Assembly: GCA_016201185.1 (NCBI GenBank)
Contig: JACQDG010000430.1
Span: 1-5,892, forward strand
DNA: 5,892 nt
Source: Acidobacteriota bacterium
GTDB taxonomy: Bacteria > Acidobacteriota > Terriglobia > Bryobacterales > JACQDG01
Direction: 5' to 3'
The notes beneath the pieces are model-generated. The model was not told the DNA's origin, did no database searches, and saw nothing but the letters and a program-made list of their open reading frames with translations. Both the position numbers and the translations under genes were made by a program. Of this stretch, positions 1 to 5,779 are shown in pieces. Within the stretch, counting starts at the first letter, position 1. Each line of letters opens with the position of its first letter.

Positions 1-1082
1 CCGGTGGGCAGCACGTGGTTCGGGCCCGTGGCGTAGTCCCCGGCGGCCTCCGGGCTCCAGGGGCCGACGAAGATACTGCCGACGCTGGCGACTTTATCTA
101 AGTACGAGGCGTCCGGGACAGAAAGATGCTCGGGGGCGAAACGGTTGGCCAATTCCACCGCCTCGTCGAGCGTCCGTGTGACGACAATGGCGCCGTTCGA
201 AGCGAGCGAGCGACGAGCCACGGCCCGGGTCGGCAAGGTGGTAAGTTGGCGATCCAACTCCCGGGTGACCTGCCGCGCCAGTCGCAAAGAATTGGTGATC
301 AGGATGGCCGAAGCCTCCACGTCATGCTCCGCCTGGGCCAGCATGTCGGCCGCCAGCCAGCGGGGATTACTGTCCGCCGAGGCGATCAGCAAGATCTCAG
401 TCGGCCCGGCGATGAAGTCGATGCCCACCTCGCCGGCCAGCAGCTTCTTCGCCGCCGCTACATAAATATTGCCTGGACCTATAATGCGCTCGGCCCGGGG
501 GACGGTTTCCGTGCCGAAGGCGAAGGCAGCGATTGCCTGGGCGCCGCCCATATGAAAGAAGTGCCGAACCCCCAGCAGGCCGGCGGTTCCCAGCGTCAGC
601 GGGTGGCGCGCCGGGGAAGCCACGGAGATCGTCTTCACACCCGCCACCTGGGCTGGAATCACGGTCATCATCAGGGTCGAAGGTAGCGGGTAGCGGCCGC
701 CGGGGATATAGGCGCCGACCGAAACGAGGGGCCGCACGATCTGGCCCACCGACAGGCCCGGCCGCACGCGCTTCCGCCACGACCGCGGCATCTGCAGTTG
801 GCTGAACTCCCAGATTTGTCCGGAGGCCATTTCCACTGCCCGGCGGAACAACTCGGGAAGCATCTCGGCCGCCTTAGCCAGTTCACGGGCCTCCACTGCG
901 ACGCTCGCGGCCCGCAAGCCGTCGAGGCGGCGGGCGTAGCGGAGGAGTGCCCGGTCGCCGTGCTTCCGCACCGCCTCCAGGATCGGACGCACGATAGCCT
1001 CGGCCTTCTCCAGCCGCCGGGCGCGCCGGGTAAATATCGCCTCTACGGCGGCGCGGTCTTTACTGCCAATGATCTTCAACAT
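1..1082 (-). CDS. hisD: Histidinol dehydrogenase (partial, C-terminus beyond left edge)
   Basis: NAD-dependent enzyme catalysing the last two steps of histidine synthesis, L-histidinol to L-histidinal to L-histidine, in the cytoplasm. I read 360 codons from the ATG at 1082; the frame stays open to the left edge. Family enzymes are about 430 residues, so roughly 70 are missing. Visible motifs are VGAYIPGG (residues 122-129), MGGAQAIAAFAFGTETVP (178-195), IIGPGNIYV (200-208), GIDFIAGPTEIL (220-231), QAEHD (250-254), FAPEHL (315-320) and SPEAAGDYATGPNHVLPT (343-360). By comparison with E. coli HisD, Q250, H253 and D349 should be zinc ligands and E318/H319 the catalytic pair; the fourth zinc ligand, a C-terminal His, lies outside the window. 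The ATG lies 3 nt after the hisG stop, with no strong Shine-Dalgarno, so it probably depends on coupling to hisG translation. Nothing looks degraded. Confidence 0.96.
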   Translation of the reverse strand, partial: MLKIIGSKDRAAVEAIFTRRARRLEKAEAIVRPILEAVRKHGDRALLRYARRLDGLRAASVAVEARELAKAAEMLPELFRRAVEMASGQIWEFSQLQMPRSWRKRVRPGLSVGQIVRPLVSVGAYIPGGRYPLPSTLMMTVIPAQVAGVKTISVASPARHPLTLGTAGLLGVRHFFHMGGAQAIAAFAFGTETVPRAERIIGPGNIYVAAAKKLLAGEVGIDFIAGPTEILLIASADSNPRWLAADMLAQAEHDVEASAILITNSLRLARQVTRELDRQLTTLPTRAVARRSLASNGAIVVTRTLDEAVELANRFAPEHLSVPDASYLDKVASVGSIFVGPWSPEAAGDYATGPNHVLPT

Positions 1083-1085
1083 TGG

Positions 1086-1955
1086 TCACATCACGATCTT
1101 GTTCAGCGGGTATTCGACGATCCCTTCAGCGCCGGCCGCTTTCAACCGGGGGATAATCTCCCGGACCGTGGATTCGTCGAGCACCGTATTCACCGCCACC
1201 CAGTTCTCCTCGCTGAGTGAAGAGATGGTCGGGCGCTTCAGGGCCGGCAGCACGGCCAGCACCGCGGGCAGGTTGGCGCGCTCGACGTTCATCATCAACC
1301 CCACCTTGCCCAGGGCGTTGATGGCCCCTTCGAGCAGCATTCTCAAGTCGGAGATCTTTTTCTGCTTCCACGTGTCCTGCCAGGAATCCTTGTTGGCAAT
1401 GAGCTGGGTGTTCGATTCAAGCACCGTATCGATGATGCGTAGCTTGTTGGCGCGCAGCGAGGAGCCGGTCTCGGTCACCTCGACAATGGCGTCGGCCAGA
1501 ACAGGTGGCTTCACCTCGGTCGCTCCCCAACTGAACTCCACCTTGGCGAGCACGCCGTGGGCGGCGATATACCGCTCGGTGGTGCGCACCAGTTCTGTCG
1601 CGATAATCTTGCCCTCGAGGTCTCGCACGGAATTCAAGGCCGAGGCTTCCGGCACGGCCAGCACCCAGCGGACTTTGCCGAAGCTTTGCTTGGCGTAGAC
1701 CAGGTCGGCCACCGCCAGCACGTCGGCCTCGTTCTCCTCGACCCAATCCCGGCCGGTGAGCCCGGCGTCGAGAATACCGTCCTCGACGTAGCGGGCCATC
1801 TCCTGAGCGCGGATTAGCATGCACTCCATTTCGGGATCGTCCACGCGGGGGAAGTAGGAGCGGGCGCTGGCGGTAATGTTGTAGCCGGCGCGGCGGAACA
1901 AGTCGAGGGTGGCGTTTTCGAGACTGCCCTTGGGGATGCCGAGCTTTAGTTTCAT
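1086..1955 (-). CDS. hisG: ATP phosphoribosyltransferase, long (HisG_L) form
   Basis: Catalyses the first committed step of histidine synthesis: ATP plus PRPP gives N1-(5-phosphoribosyl)-ATP. It is the usual target of feedback inhibition by histidine. The 289-residue product begins MKLKLGIPKGSL, the typical HisG start. The PRPP-binding region is VLADAIVEVTETGSSLRAN (about 152-170). Residues from about 212 to 289 form the C-terminal regulatory, ACT-like HisG_C domain (LGKVGLMMNV through the end). This makes it the long, self-sufficient form, which normally needs no HisZ partner. Its ATG overlaps the hisI stop as ATGA (1955-1952), and a GGAG sits 7 nt upstream of the ATG (1963-1966), inside the hisI end, so translation is coupled. 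hisD follows after 3 nt. Beyond allosteric control by histidine (known for the family), its transcription should be governed by the attenuator upstream of hisI. Confidence 0.97.
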   Translation of the reverse strand: MKLKLGIPKGSLENATLDLFRRAGYNITASARSYFPRVDDPEMECMLIRAQEMARYVEDGILDAGLTGRDWVEENEADVLAVADLVYAKQSFGKVRWVLAVPEASALNSVRDLEGKIIATELVRTTERYIAAHGVLAKVEFSWGATEVKPPVLADAIVEVTETGSSLRANKLRIIDTVLESNTQLIANKDSWQDTWKQKKISDLRMLLEGAINALGKVGLMMNVERANLPAVLAVLPALKRPTISSLSEENWVAVNTVLDESTVREIIPRLKAAGAEGIVEYPLNKIVM

Positions 1956-2332
1956 GCCTCATCTCCGTAAACCGTGGCGGGGTCGAAGGCGCGCTCTTCA
2001 CTTTCCCGCCAGCAGCCATCCTCCAGGCGGCGGTAGAAGCAGCTTTGGTAGCCGTTATGGCAGACGCCGGGACCGAGGGGGTCGGCGCGGATCAGCAGGG
2101 CGTCCTGGTCACAGTCGGTCGAGATCTCCCGGACTTTCAGCCAGTGGCCGGAGGTTTCACCTTTGGTCCAGAGCCGGTTGCGCGAGCGGCTGAAGAAAGT
2201 GACATGGCCGGTGGCGACGGTTTTTTCAAACGCCGCCAAGTTCATGTAGCCGACCATCACCACGCGGCCGGTGGAGGCGTCCTGCACCACCGCCGCCACC
2301 AGGCCATCCAGTTTCGTGAAATCCAGTTCCAT
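1952..2332 (-). CDS. hisI: Phosphoribosyl-AMP cyclohydrolase (monofunctional HisI)
   Basis: Opens the purine ring of phosphoribosyl-AMP to give ProFAR, the third step of histidine synthesis. No HisE (PR-ATP pyrophosphohydrolase) domain follows, so hisE must be encoded elsewhere. The frame is open from an ATG at 2380 (142 residues), but I prefer the internal ATG at 2332 (126 residues, starting MELDFTKLDGLVAAVVQD). Homologues begin close to this point, and the first 14 codons of the longer form coincide with the attenuator terminator. In long-form numbering, motifs are VGYMN (43-47), TFFSRSRNRLWTKGETSGH (61-79), DCDQDALL (89-96) and CHNGYQSCFYR (107-117). D89/D91/D93 are the expected Mg ligands and C90, C107 and C114 the expected Zn ligands. 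The Shine-Dalgarno before 2332 is weak (GAAG, 3 nt away), and none is evident before 2380. The stop overlaps hisG. Identity is near certain; the start is less so. Confidence 0.93.
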   Translation of the reverse strand: MELDFTKLDGLVAAVVQDASTGRVVMVGYMNLAAFEKTVATGHVTFFSRSRNRLWTKGETSGHWLKVREISTDCDQDALLIRADPLGPGVCHNGYQSCFYRRLEDGCWRESEERAFDPATVYGDEA

Positions 2333-2339
2333 AAGCTTC

Positions 2340-2374
2340 AACAGAAAAGCCCGCCGGTCTTTCTCCGGCGGGCT
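2340..2374 (-). terminator. Intrinsic terminator of the his attenuator (segments 3:4)
   Basis: On the minus strand, AGCCCGCCGG (2374-2365) and CCGGCGGGCT (2357-2348) form a perfect 10-bp stem with a 7-nt loop AGAAAGA. A U-rich tract TTTTCTGTT (2348-2340) follows at once. Read on the plus strand the hairpin has no T-tract after it, so it is directional for minus-strand transcription. It lies between the leader peptide and the preferred hisI start. Transcripts reading through from the DUF3999 gene would meet it too, so it may also end that operon; no other terminator is visible between 2528 and 2374. Confidence 0.9.
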
Positions 2375-2460
2375 CGTCATTCAAATCGGTAACTTGAAAT
2401 CGGGATTATCGCCGCCGGTCGAGACCAGTCTTGTGATGGTGGTGGTGATGCCGGGCGGCG
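2348..2460 (-). promoter_or_regulatory. Histidine operon attenuator (four-segment RNA switch)
   Basis: Four GC-rich segments can pair in mutually exclusive ways. Segment 1 is 2460-2451, just before the His codons. Segment 2 is 2418-2410, spanning the last leader codons. Segment 3 (2374-2365) and segment 4 (2357-2348) are the terminator arms. Pairing 1:2 gives 7 contiguous bp (2460-2454 with 2416-2410) plus 2 more after a single bulged C. Pairing 2:3 gives 7 bp, all G-C (2418-2412 with 2371-2365). Pairing 3:4 is the 10-bp terminator. Segments 2 and 4 share the direct repeat GACCGGCGG (2420-2412 and 2359-2351), which is why either can capture segment 3. A ribosome stalled on the His run covers segment 1 but not segment 2, so 2:3 forms and transcription continues. 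A ribosome reaching the leader stop covers segment 2, so 3:4 terminates. Pairings were worked out by eye, without energy calculation. Confidence 0.88.
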
Positions 2461-2474
2461 AGCGCGTTCAGCAT
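2406..2474 (-). CDS. hisL: his operon leader peptide with six consecutive histidines
   Basis: A 22-codon frame from ATG (2474-2472) to TAA (2408-2406). It reads MLNALAAR, then six His codons (CAT CAC CAC CAC CAT CAC, 2450-2433), then KTGLDRRR. It resembles in design the E. coli HisL leader, which has seven His in 16 residues. The peptide itself is not expected to act; its translation senses charged tRNA-His. An in-frame TAA at 2483-2481 lies just upstream, so this ATG is the only standard start available before the His run. There is no Shine-Dalgarno, and the predicted transcription start is only 3-5 nt upstream, suggesting near-leaderless initiation. The stop lies 31 nt before the terminator stem, and the last codons contain attenuator segment 2, as classical attenuation requires. 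It is too short for ordinary gene finders. Confidence 0.9.
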   Translation of the reverse strand: MLNALAARHHHHHHKTGLDRRR

Positions 2475-2483
2475 GAATTGTTA

Positions 2484-2513
2484 AGTATAGCCAGCCGGAG
2501 CGGCCGGCGTCAA
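2484..2513 (-). promoter_or_regulatory. Sigma70-type promoter of the his operon
   Basis: On the minus strand, a -35 box TTGACG (2513-2508) and a -10 box TATACT (2489-2484) are separated by 18 bp. Each box matches 5 of 6 consensus bases. The expected transcription start is around 2479-2477, and the hisL ATG begins at 2474. The -35 box lies 14 nt beyond the DUF3999 stop codon. The spacer contains a small dyad GCCGG-CCGCT-CCGGC (2508-2494). It may be incidental in such GC-rich DNA, or may be an operator. Confidence 0.82.
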
Positions 2514-2527
2514 ATCGGGCGGGATCG

Positions 2528-3811
2528 CTAATCCTGCTGGCCGGCCATATTCTTCGCTCTCCGGGCCAGGTTGATCAGAATCGCCGCCAGGGCGATACTG
2601 GCAAGGGACAAGACCAGGTAAATCAGCCAGGGCGAGCGCTCCGAAAGCGGCCTGGGTTCGGGGCGGTAAATCGGGTTGGGCTGCTGGGGTCCGAGGGACA
2701 GGCGGGGCGGGGAAGCAGTGGCCTCCGGGGCAAGGCGGGCGGCGAAGTCGTAATGGGGCGCCTGCGCCTTCTGGTTGCCGTAATAGAGCCGAACAGGATG
2801 GGCACTCACCGAGCTTTCCGGAAAAAGTATCTCCCGCGCAGCGCTGCCTGCCTGGACCGTGATAATGGCTAAGGGCGGATTGCGGTCGTCGGTGACGGTC
2901 AGCTTCAGGTGGCGAGCGAAACGCTCCGCAAAGGCAACGGTCGGCTGGGGGTACCCTGGCTCTTCTCGCCGGAACAATTCTCCGGAAGCCAGGAGGACCG
3001 GGGAGGAAGGGTCGTCTACCACTTCGAGCCGAAAAGGGCGGGAGAAGGACGCTTCCTGAGAGGTGAGAAAAAGCTTCTCAAACGGAATGCGCCCGCCCAG
3101 ACCCAGCCGCCAGGCGGAAGCAGGACGACCCTCGGAGCGCGAGGCCTCACGGCCCTCGATTCGGGCGGGGAAGTCCAGGATTTCCGCTCGCTGCCGGATG
3201 GACTTACGGATCTTCACCACTTTGATTTGGGGCGCGGCGCGATCCACCGGCGGGTCCCGGTGCACCCGGATTCGCACATACCGATAGCGGCTCACCGGAT
3301 AGGGAACAGCTTTTTGCTCGACATCGCGGCCGCCGGAGGCGAAACGAAAGATGGCGGCGCCGGAAACCAGCGTTGACCATTGGGCGCCATCGGAGCTGCC
3401 CTCAATGTCCACCAGGCGGCGGAAATTCTCACCAGGAGTATCGATTTCCGCTTCGTTGTGCTGCTGGGGCTGCTCACCCAAGTCGTAGAAAACCTGGGCT
3501 ACGTCACCCTCCATACTCCGGTTAAACTCCCGTGCCGGGAAGGCCTCGCTGGCTTCGATCTCGCGCCGGATGCGCAGGGCATAGGGGATCTCTCGGCCAC
3601 CCCCGTCGTAGAGGCGCAGATCGGCGTGATCCAAGCGCGATTGATCTAGTGCCTGGGTGTCTAGCGTGAAGGAGAGCACGTCGGCTTGGCCAGGCACAGC
3701 CTGCACTTCCTTGAAGTAAGGCCAGCCGGTAAGCGGTTCCGGCCCTTGTGCCCGGACGCCGGCTCCCAAATTGATGCAGACGAAGAGGACCAACGGCATT
3801 CGCCTTTTCAT
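2528..3811 (-). CDS. DUF3999 family exported, membrane-anchored protein
   Basis: A 427-residue protein of unknown function that looks like a DUF3999 member. The N-terminus MKRRMPLVLFVCINLGAGVRA is a Sec signal peptide with likely cleavage at VRA|QG. The mature start (WPYFKEVQAV...) and the region with LDHADLRLYDGGGREIPYALR fit the family. The body is largely beta-type, with discoidin-like stretches (RRLVDIEGSSDGAQWSTL; YRYVRIRVHRD). A single transmembrane helix at about 394-415 (PWLIYLVLSLASIALAAIL) is followed by a basic tail (RRAK), so the main domain should lie in the periplasm with the C-terminus inside. The start is well fixed: GGGAGGG (3824-3818) ends 6 nt before the ATG, and the DUF2339 stop precedes it by 1 nt (TGAAATG), giving translational coupling. 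DUF2339 and DUF3999 genes are often neighbours, so the two proteins probably work together in the envelope; this is inference. Confidence 0.85.
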   Translation of the reverse strand: MKRRMPLVLFVCINLGAGVRAQGPEPLTGWPYFKEVQAVPGQADVLSFTLDTQALDQSRLDHADLRLYDGGGREIPYALRIRREIEASEAFPAREFNRSMEGDVAQVFYDLGEQPQQHNEAEIDTPGENFRRLVDIEGSSDGAQWSTLVSGAAIFRFASGGRDVEQKAVPYPVSRYRYVRIRVHRDPPVDRAAPQIKVVKIRKSIRQRAEILDFPARIEGREASRSEGRPASAWRLGLGGRIPFEKLFLTSQEASFSRPFRLEVVDDPSSPVLLASGELFRREEPGYPQPTVAFAERFARHLKLTVTDDRNPPLAIITVQAGSAAREILFPESSVSAHPVRLYYGNQKAQAPHYDFAARLAPEATASPPRLSLGPQQPNPIYRPEPRPLSERSPWLIYLVLSLASIALAAILINLARRAKNMAGQQD

Positions 3812-3812
3812 T

Positions 3813-5651
3813 TCAAGCCCTCCCGGCCTCCGATTCGCGGCGGAGAAGTTTCTGATACGCCCAGGCCACGCCCAGCAGAACCACCCCGAGAGCGAGCACG
3901 GCGACGATGCGGTACAACTGGCGTAACTGGGACATATCCAGCAGCACTACTTTGACCAGGGTTAACCCGAACAGCGCCAATCCCGCCGACCGCAGCGCCG
4001 AGACCCGCAGGCGGAAGCCCGCCAGCGTCAATGCCGCCGCGTAGGCGGACCAGAGGAGGGACAACGCCATCTGCCCAGTCCAGCGAAGGTGCCGGACTGC
4101 TTCGTAGCTCCGTGGGCCGCGCAGGTTTGCTGCCAAGGCGTCGAAGTAGGTGTAGGTTTCAACACTGGAGCCGAGCCAGAGCACCGCGGCCCCGAACAGA
4201 CCTGCCGTAAGCGCGGAACGCAGGGCCAAACGTCGATACAGGACGGCCGCGGCCACGAGACTTGCAGCGACCGCCAGGGCCGCCAGAAAATAGCGGTTTA
4301 GAACGGGAGTAAAAGCGGGCCGGTAGTTCCAGGGAGTGTCTAGAAAAAACAGGCGAACCACCGTCAATCCGAATACCAAGTTGGAAAACAGGCGGAGTGG
4401 ACGGGTCTCCATTTCCACACCCACCCAGGCCAGCGTGAGCGCCTCGGCGGCCCACCCGATCGTGATCCAGTTCGCCTTCAACTGGATGGGAATTGCCAGA
4501 GTGACGAAGGTCAGCGCCGTGCTTAGGGCCACCAGCAACATGCGGCGGTCCCTCGTTCGGAGCTTGATCTCAATTTGAGCTCGGGCGGCGTAGAGCATGG
4601 CCATGCCTATGGCCAGGGCGCCCATCCAGTCCCGGTAGTCTTCGCGCAGGAGGGAGTAGCAGGTGGCGTAGAAAACGAACGGGTTAGCGACGGAGCGGGT
4701 CCATTCTTCCGCGCCGGCCTCGCCCCGGCCCAACGCGGGCGCCAGGTCGGCTAGCGAGAAGAGCAGGAAGACTGCCGCCTGGAAACCCAGGGCCGCCGCC
4801 AGCTTCTCGGGGTGGTAATGCTGCTCGTACCAGGCCCAGAAGAGCATGTGGCTCCCCGCAAACGCCAAGGAGCCGACCCATTTCCAGCCCCGGCGCAGGA
4901 CCAGCCACAGCATCCCCAGGTCCAGGGCCAGAATGTAGCTGAAAAGGGCGAGGTGTTGATCCCTCCCGGTCGAGAGCAGCGCCGGGACCAGGAAGCCGCC
5001 CACCAGGGCCATTGCGGCAATGGAGCGCGCATTGTACAACGAGGCGAGCAGATGGGCCTCCGCCACCACGATGGCCAGGAAGAGGAAAGCGCTGCGCTGC
5101 TCAAGCAGATGGTAGAAGCCGAACGCGGCGTACACGGAAAGATAGAGCAGCGCGATGCCGCCGGCCGTCAATACGCGGGAGTAAACGCGCCACCCGCGAT
5201 GGTGGAGTGCATGCCCGGCCCAGGTAAAGCCAATGCCGGCGAGAATGCCCAGCATCACCCTCCCGAGCTCGCCGATCCAGCAGTTTTCGAAAGCGTATTT
5301 CAGGAAAAAAGCGGCGGCGAAGAAGATTAGTAGTACTGCTATCCATCCCAGCCACCGCTGGCCGATGACCGTTTCGAGTTGGGCGGAGGGTGCGGGAACC
5401 ACGCTGACAGCGGGAGCCGAGGCGGGGCGCGGCTCGGCCGGTGGGAGCGGCTCTGGCGGGACGACCGGCTGACTCGTCTGCGGCGGAGCTTCCGCCGCCT
5501 GCCGCTCCCGAATCAGCCGCAGCAGCGCAGCCTCGACTCCGGCCAAGCGGAGCTCCAGATTTCGGATGCGCTGAGTGCGCACCAGGGCTATGACGGGCAA
5601 AACCAGGCAGCAGCCTAGGATAAGAAGAACTAAGGCAACCAGCCAGTCCAT
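3813..5651 (-). CDS. DUF2339 family polytopic membrane protein
   Basis: A 612-residue integral membrane protein of unknown function with DUF2339 hallmarks. Residues 1-24 form a transmembrane helix. Residues about 28-53 (LRLAGVEAALLRLIRERQ) look like a short coiled coil. Residues about 55-90 are a Pro/Ala-rich linker. From about 98 there are many hydrophobic helices, more than a dozen by eye. Family-typical stretches are GQRWLGWIAVLL (97-108), AFFLKYAFENCWIGELGRVMLG (114-135, conserved core), GGIALLYLSVYAAFGFYHLL (164-183) and, near the end, GLTLVKVVLLDMSQLRQLYR (562-581). The ATG at 5651 directly starts the first helix; I see no good Shine-Dalgarno before it and no better start. It is first in the operon with the DUF3999 gene (1-nt gap) and diverges from the plus-strand gene at 5780. 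No enzymatic motif is apparent. Confidence 0.88.
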   Translation of the reverse strand: MDWLVALVLLILGCCLVLPVIALVRTQRIRNLELRLAGVEAALLRLIRERQAAEAPPQTSQPVVPPEPLPPAEPRPASAPAVSVVPAPSAQLETVIGQRWLGWIAVLLIFFAAAFFLKYAFENCWIGELGRVMLGILAGIGFTWAGHALHHRGWRVYSRVLTAGGIALLYLSVYAAFGFYHLLEQRSAFLFLAIVVAEAHLLASLYNARSIAAMALVGGFLVPALLSTGRDQHLALFSYILALDLGMLWLVLRRGWKWVGSLAFAGSHMLFWAWYEQHYHPEKLAAALGFQAAVFLLFSLADLAPALGRGEAGAEEWTRSVANPFVFYATCYSLLREDYRDWMGALAIGMAMLYAARAQIEIKLRTRDRRMLLVALSTALTFVTLAIPIQLKANWITIGWAAEALTLAWVGVEMETRPLRLFSNLVFGLTVVRLFFLDTPWNYRPAFTPVLNRYFLAALAVAASLVAAAVLYRRLALRSALTAGLFGAAVLWLGSSVETYTYFDALAANLRGPRSYEAVRHLRWTGQMALSLLWSAYAAALTLAGFRLRVSALRSAGLALFGLTLVKVVLLDMSQLRQLYRIVAVLALGVVLLGVAWAYQKLLRRESEAGRA

Positions 5652-5779
5652 GGGCAGTCGGAGTAAAGTGTCTCACAAATGACCAGGAAAACGGCAACCA
5701 GGCAGATCTGGCGACGACACAAGGCTTGCGCCGGCTTATACGGGGGATTACACTTGCCCTCAGCGTCAAGGAGAGAATC
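5652..5779. promoter_or_regulatory. Divergent intergenic region, promoters for both flanking genes expected
   Basis: These 128 bases separate the DUF2339 gene (leftward) from the plus-strand gene at 5780, so both promoters should lie here. The best rightward candidate is TTGCGC (5726-5731) and TACACT (5749-5754) with a 17-bp spacer, which is weak in the -35. Leftward I see only a poor TTTACT-like -10 box close to the ATG. I found no convincing operator repeat. Confidence 0.4.

Noticed and set aside
1..1082. Possible hisD pseudogene, because no complete minus-strand frame is seen.
   Set aside because: The frame is continuous for 360 codons with all expected motifs and is cut only by the window edge.
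126..1220. Plus-strand and other-frame open frames across the hisD and hisG region.
   Set aside because: They are shadows of hisD/hisG: Arg/Gly/Ser-rich products with no family motifs, while the minus-strand frames give full canonical enzymes.
2348..2374. The hairpin as a bidirectional terminator that also serves plus-strand transcription.
   Set aside because: On the plus strand the stem is followed by a mixed sequence without a T-tract, and no plus-strand gene ends nearby.
2433..2450. Six-His codon run resembling a purification tag from a cloning vector.
   Set aside because: It sits in a native-looking leader with promoter, stop codon and matching terminator upstream of hisI, and no vector sequence is visible.
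2381..2527. T-box or other metabolite riboswitch controlling hisIGD.
   Set aside because: The stretch is too short for a T-box and lacks its conserved elements; the His-codon leader and terminator explain it fully.
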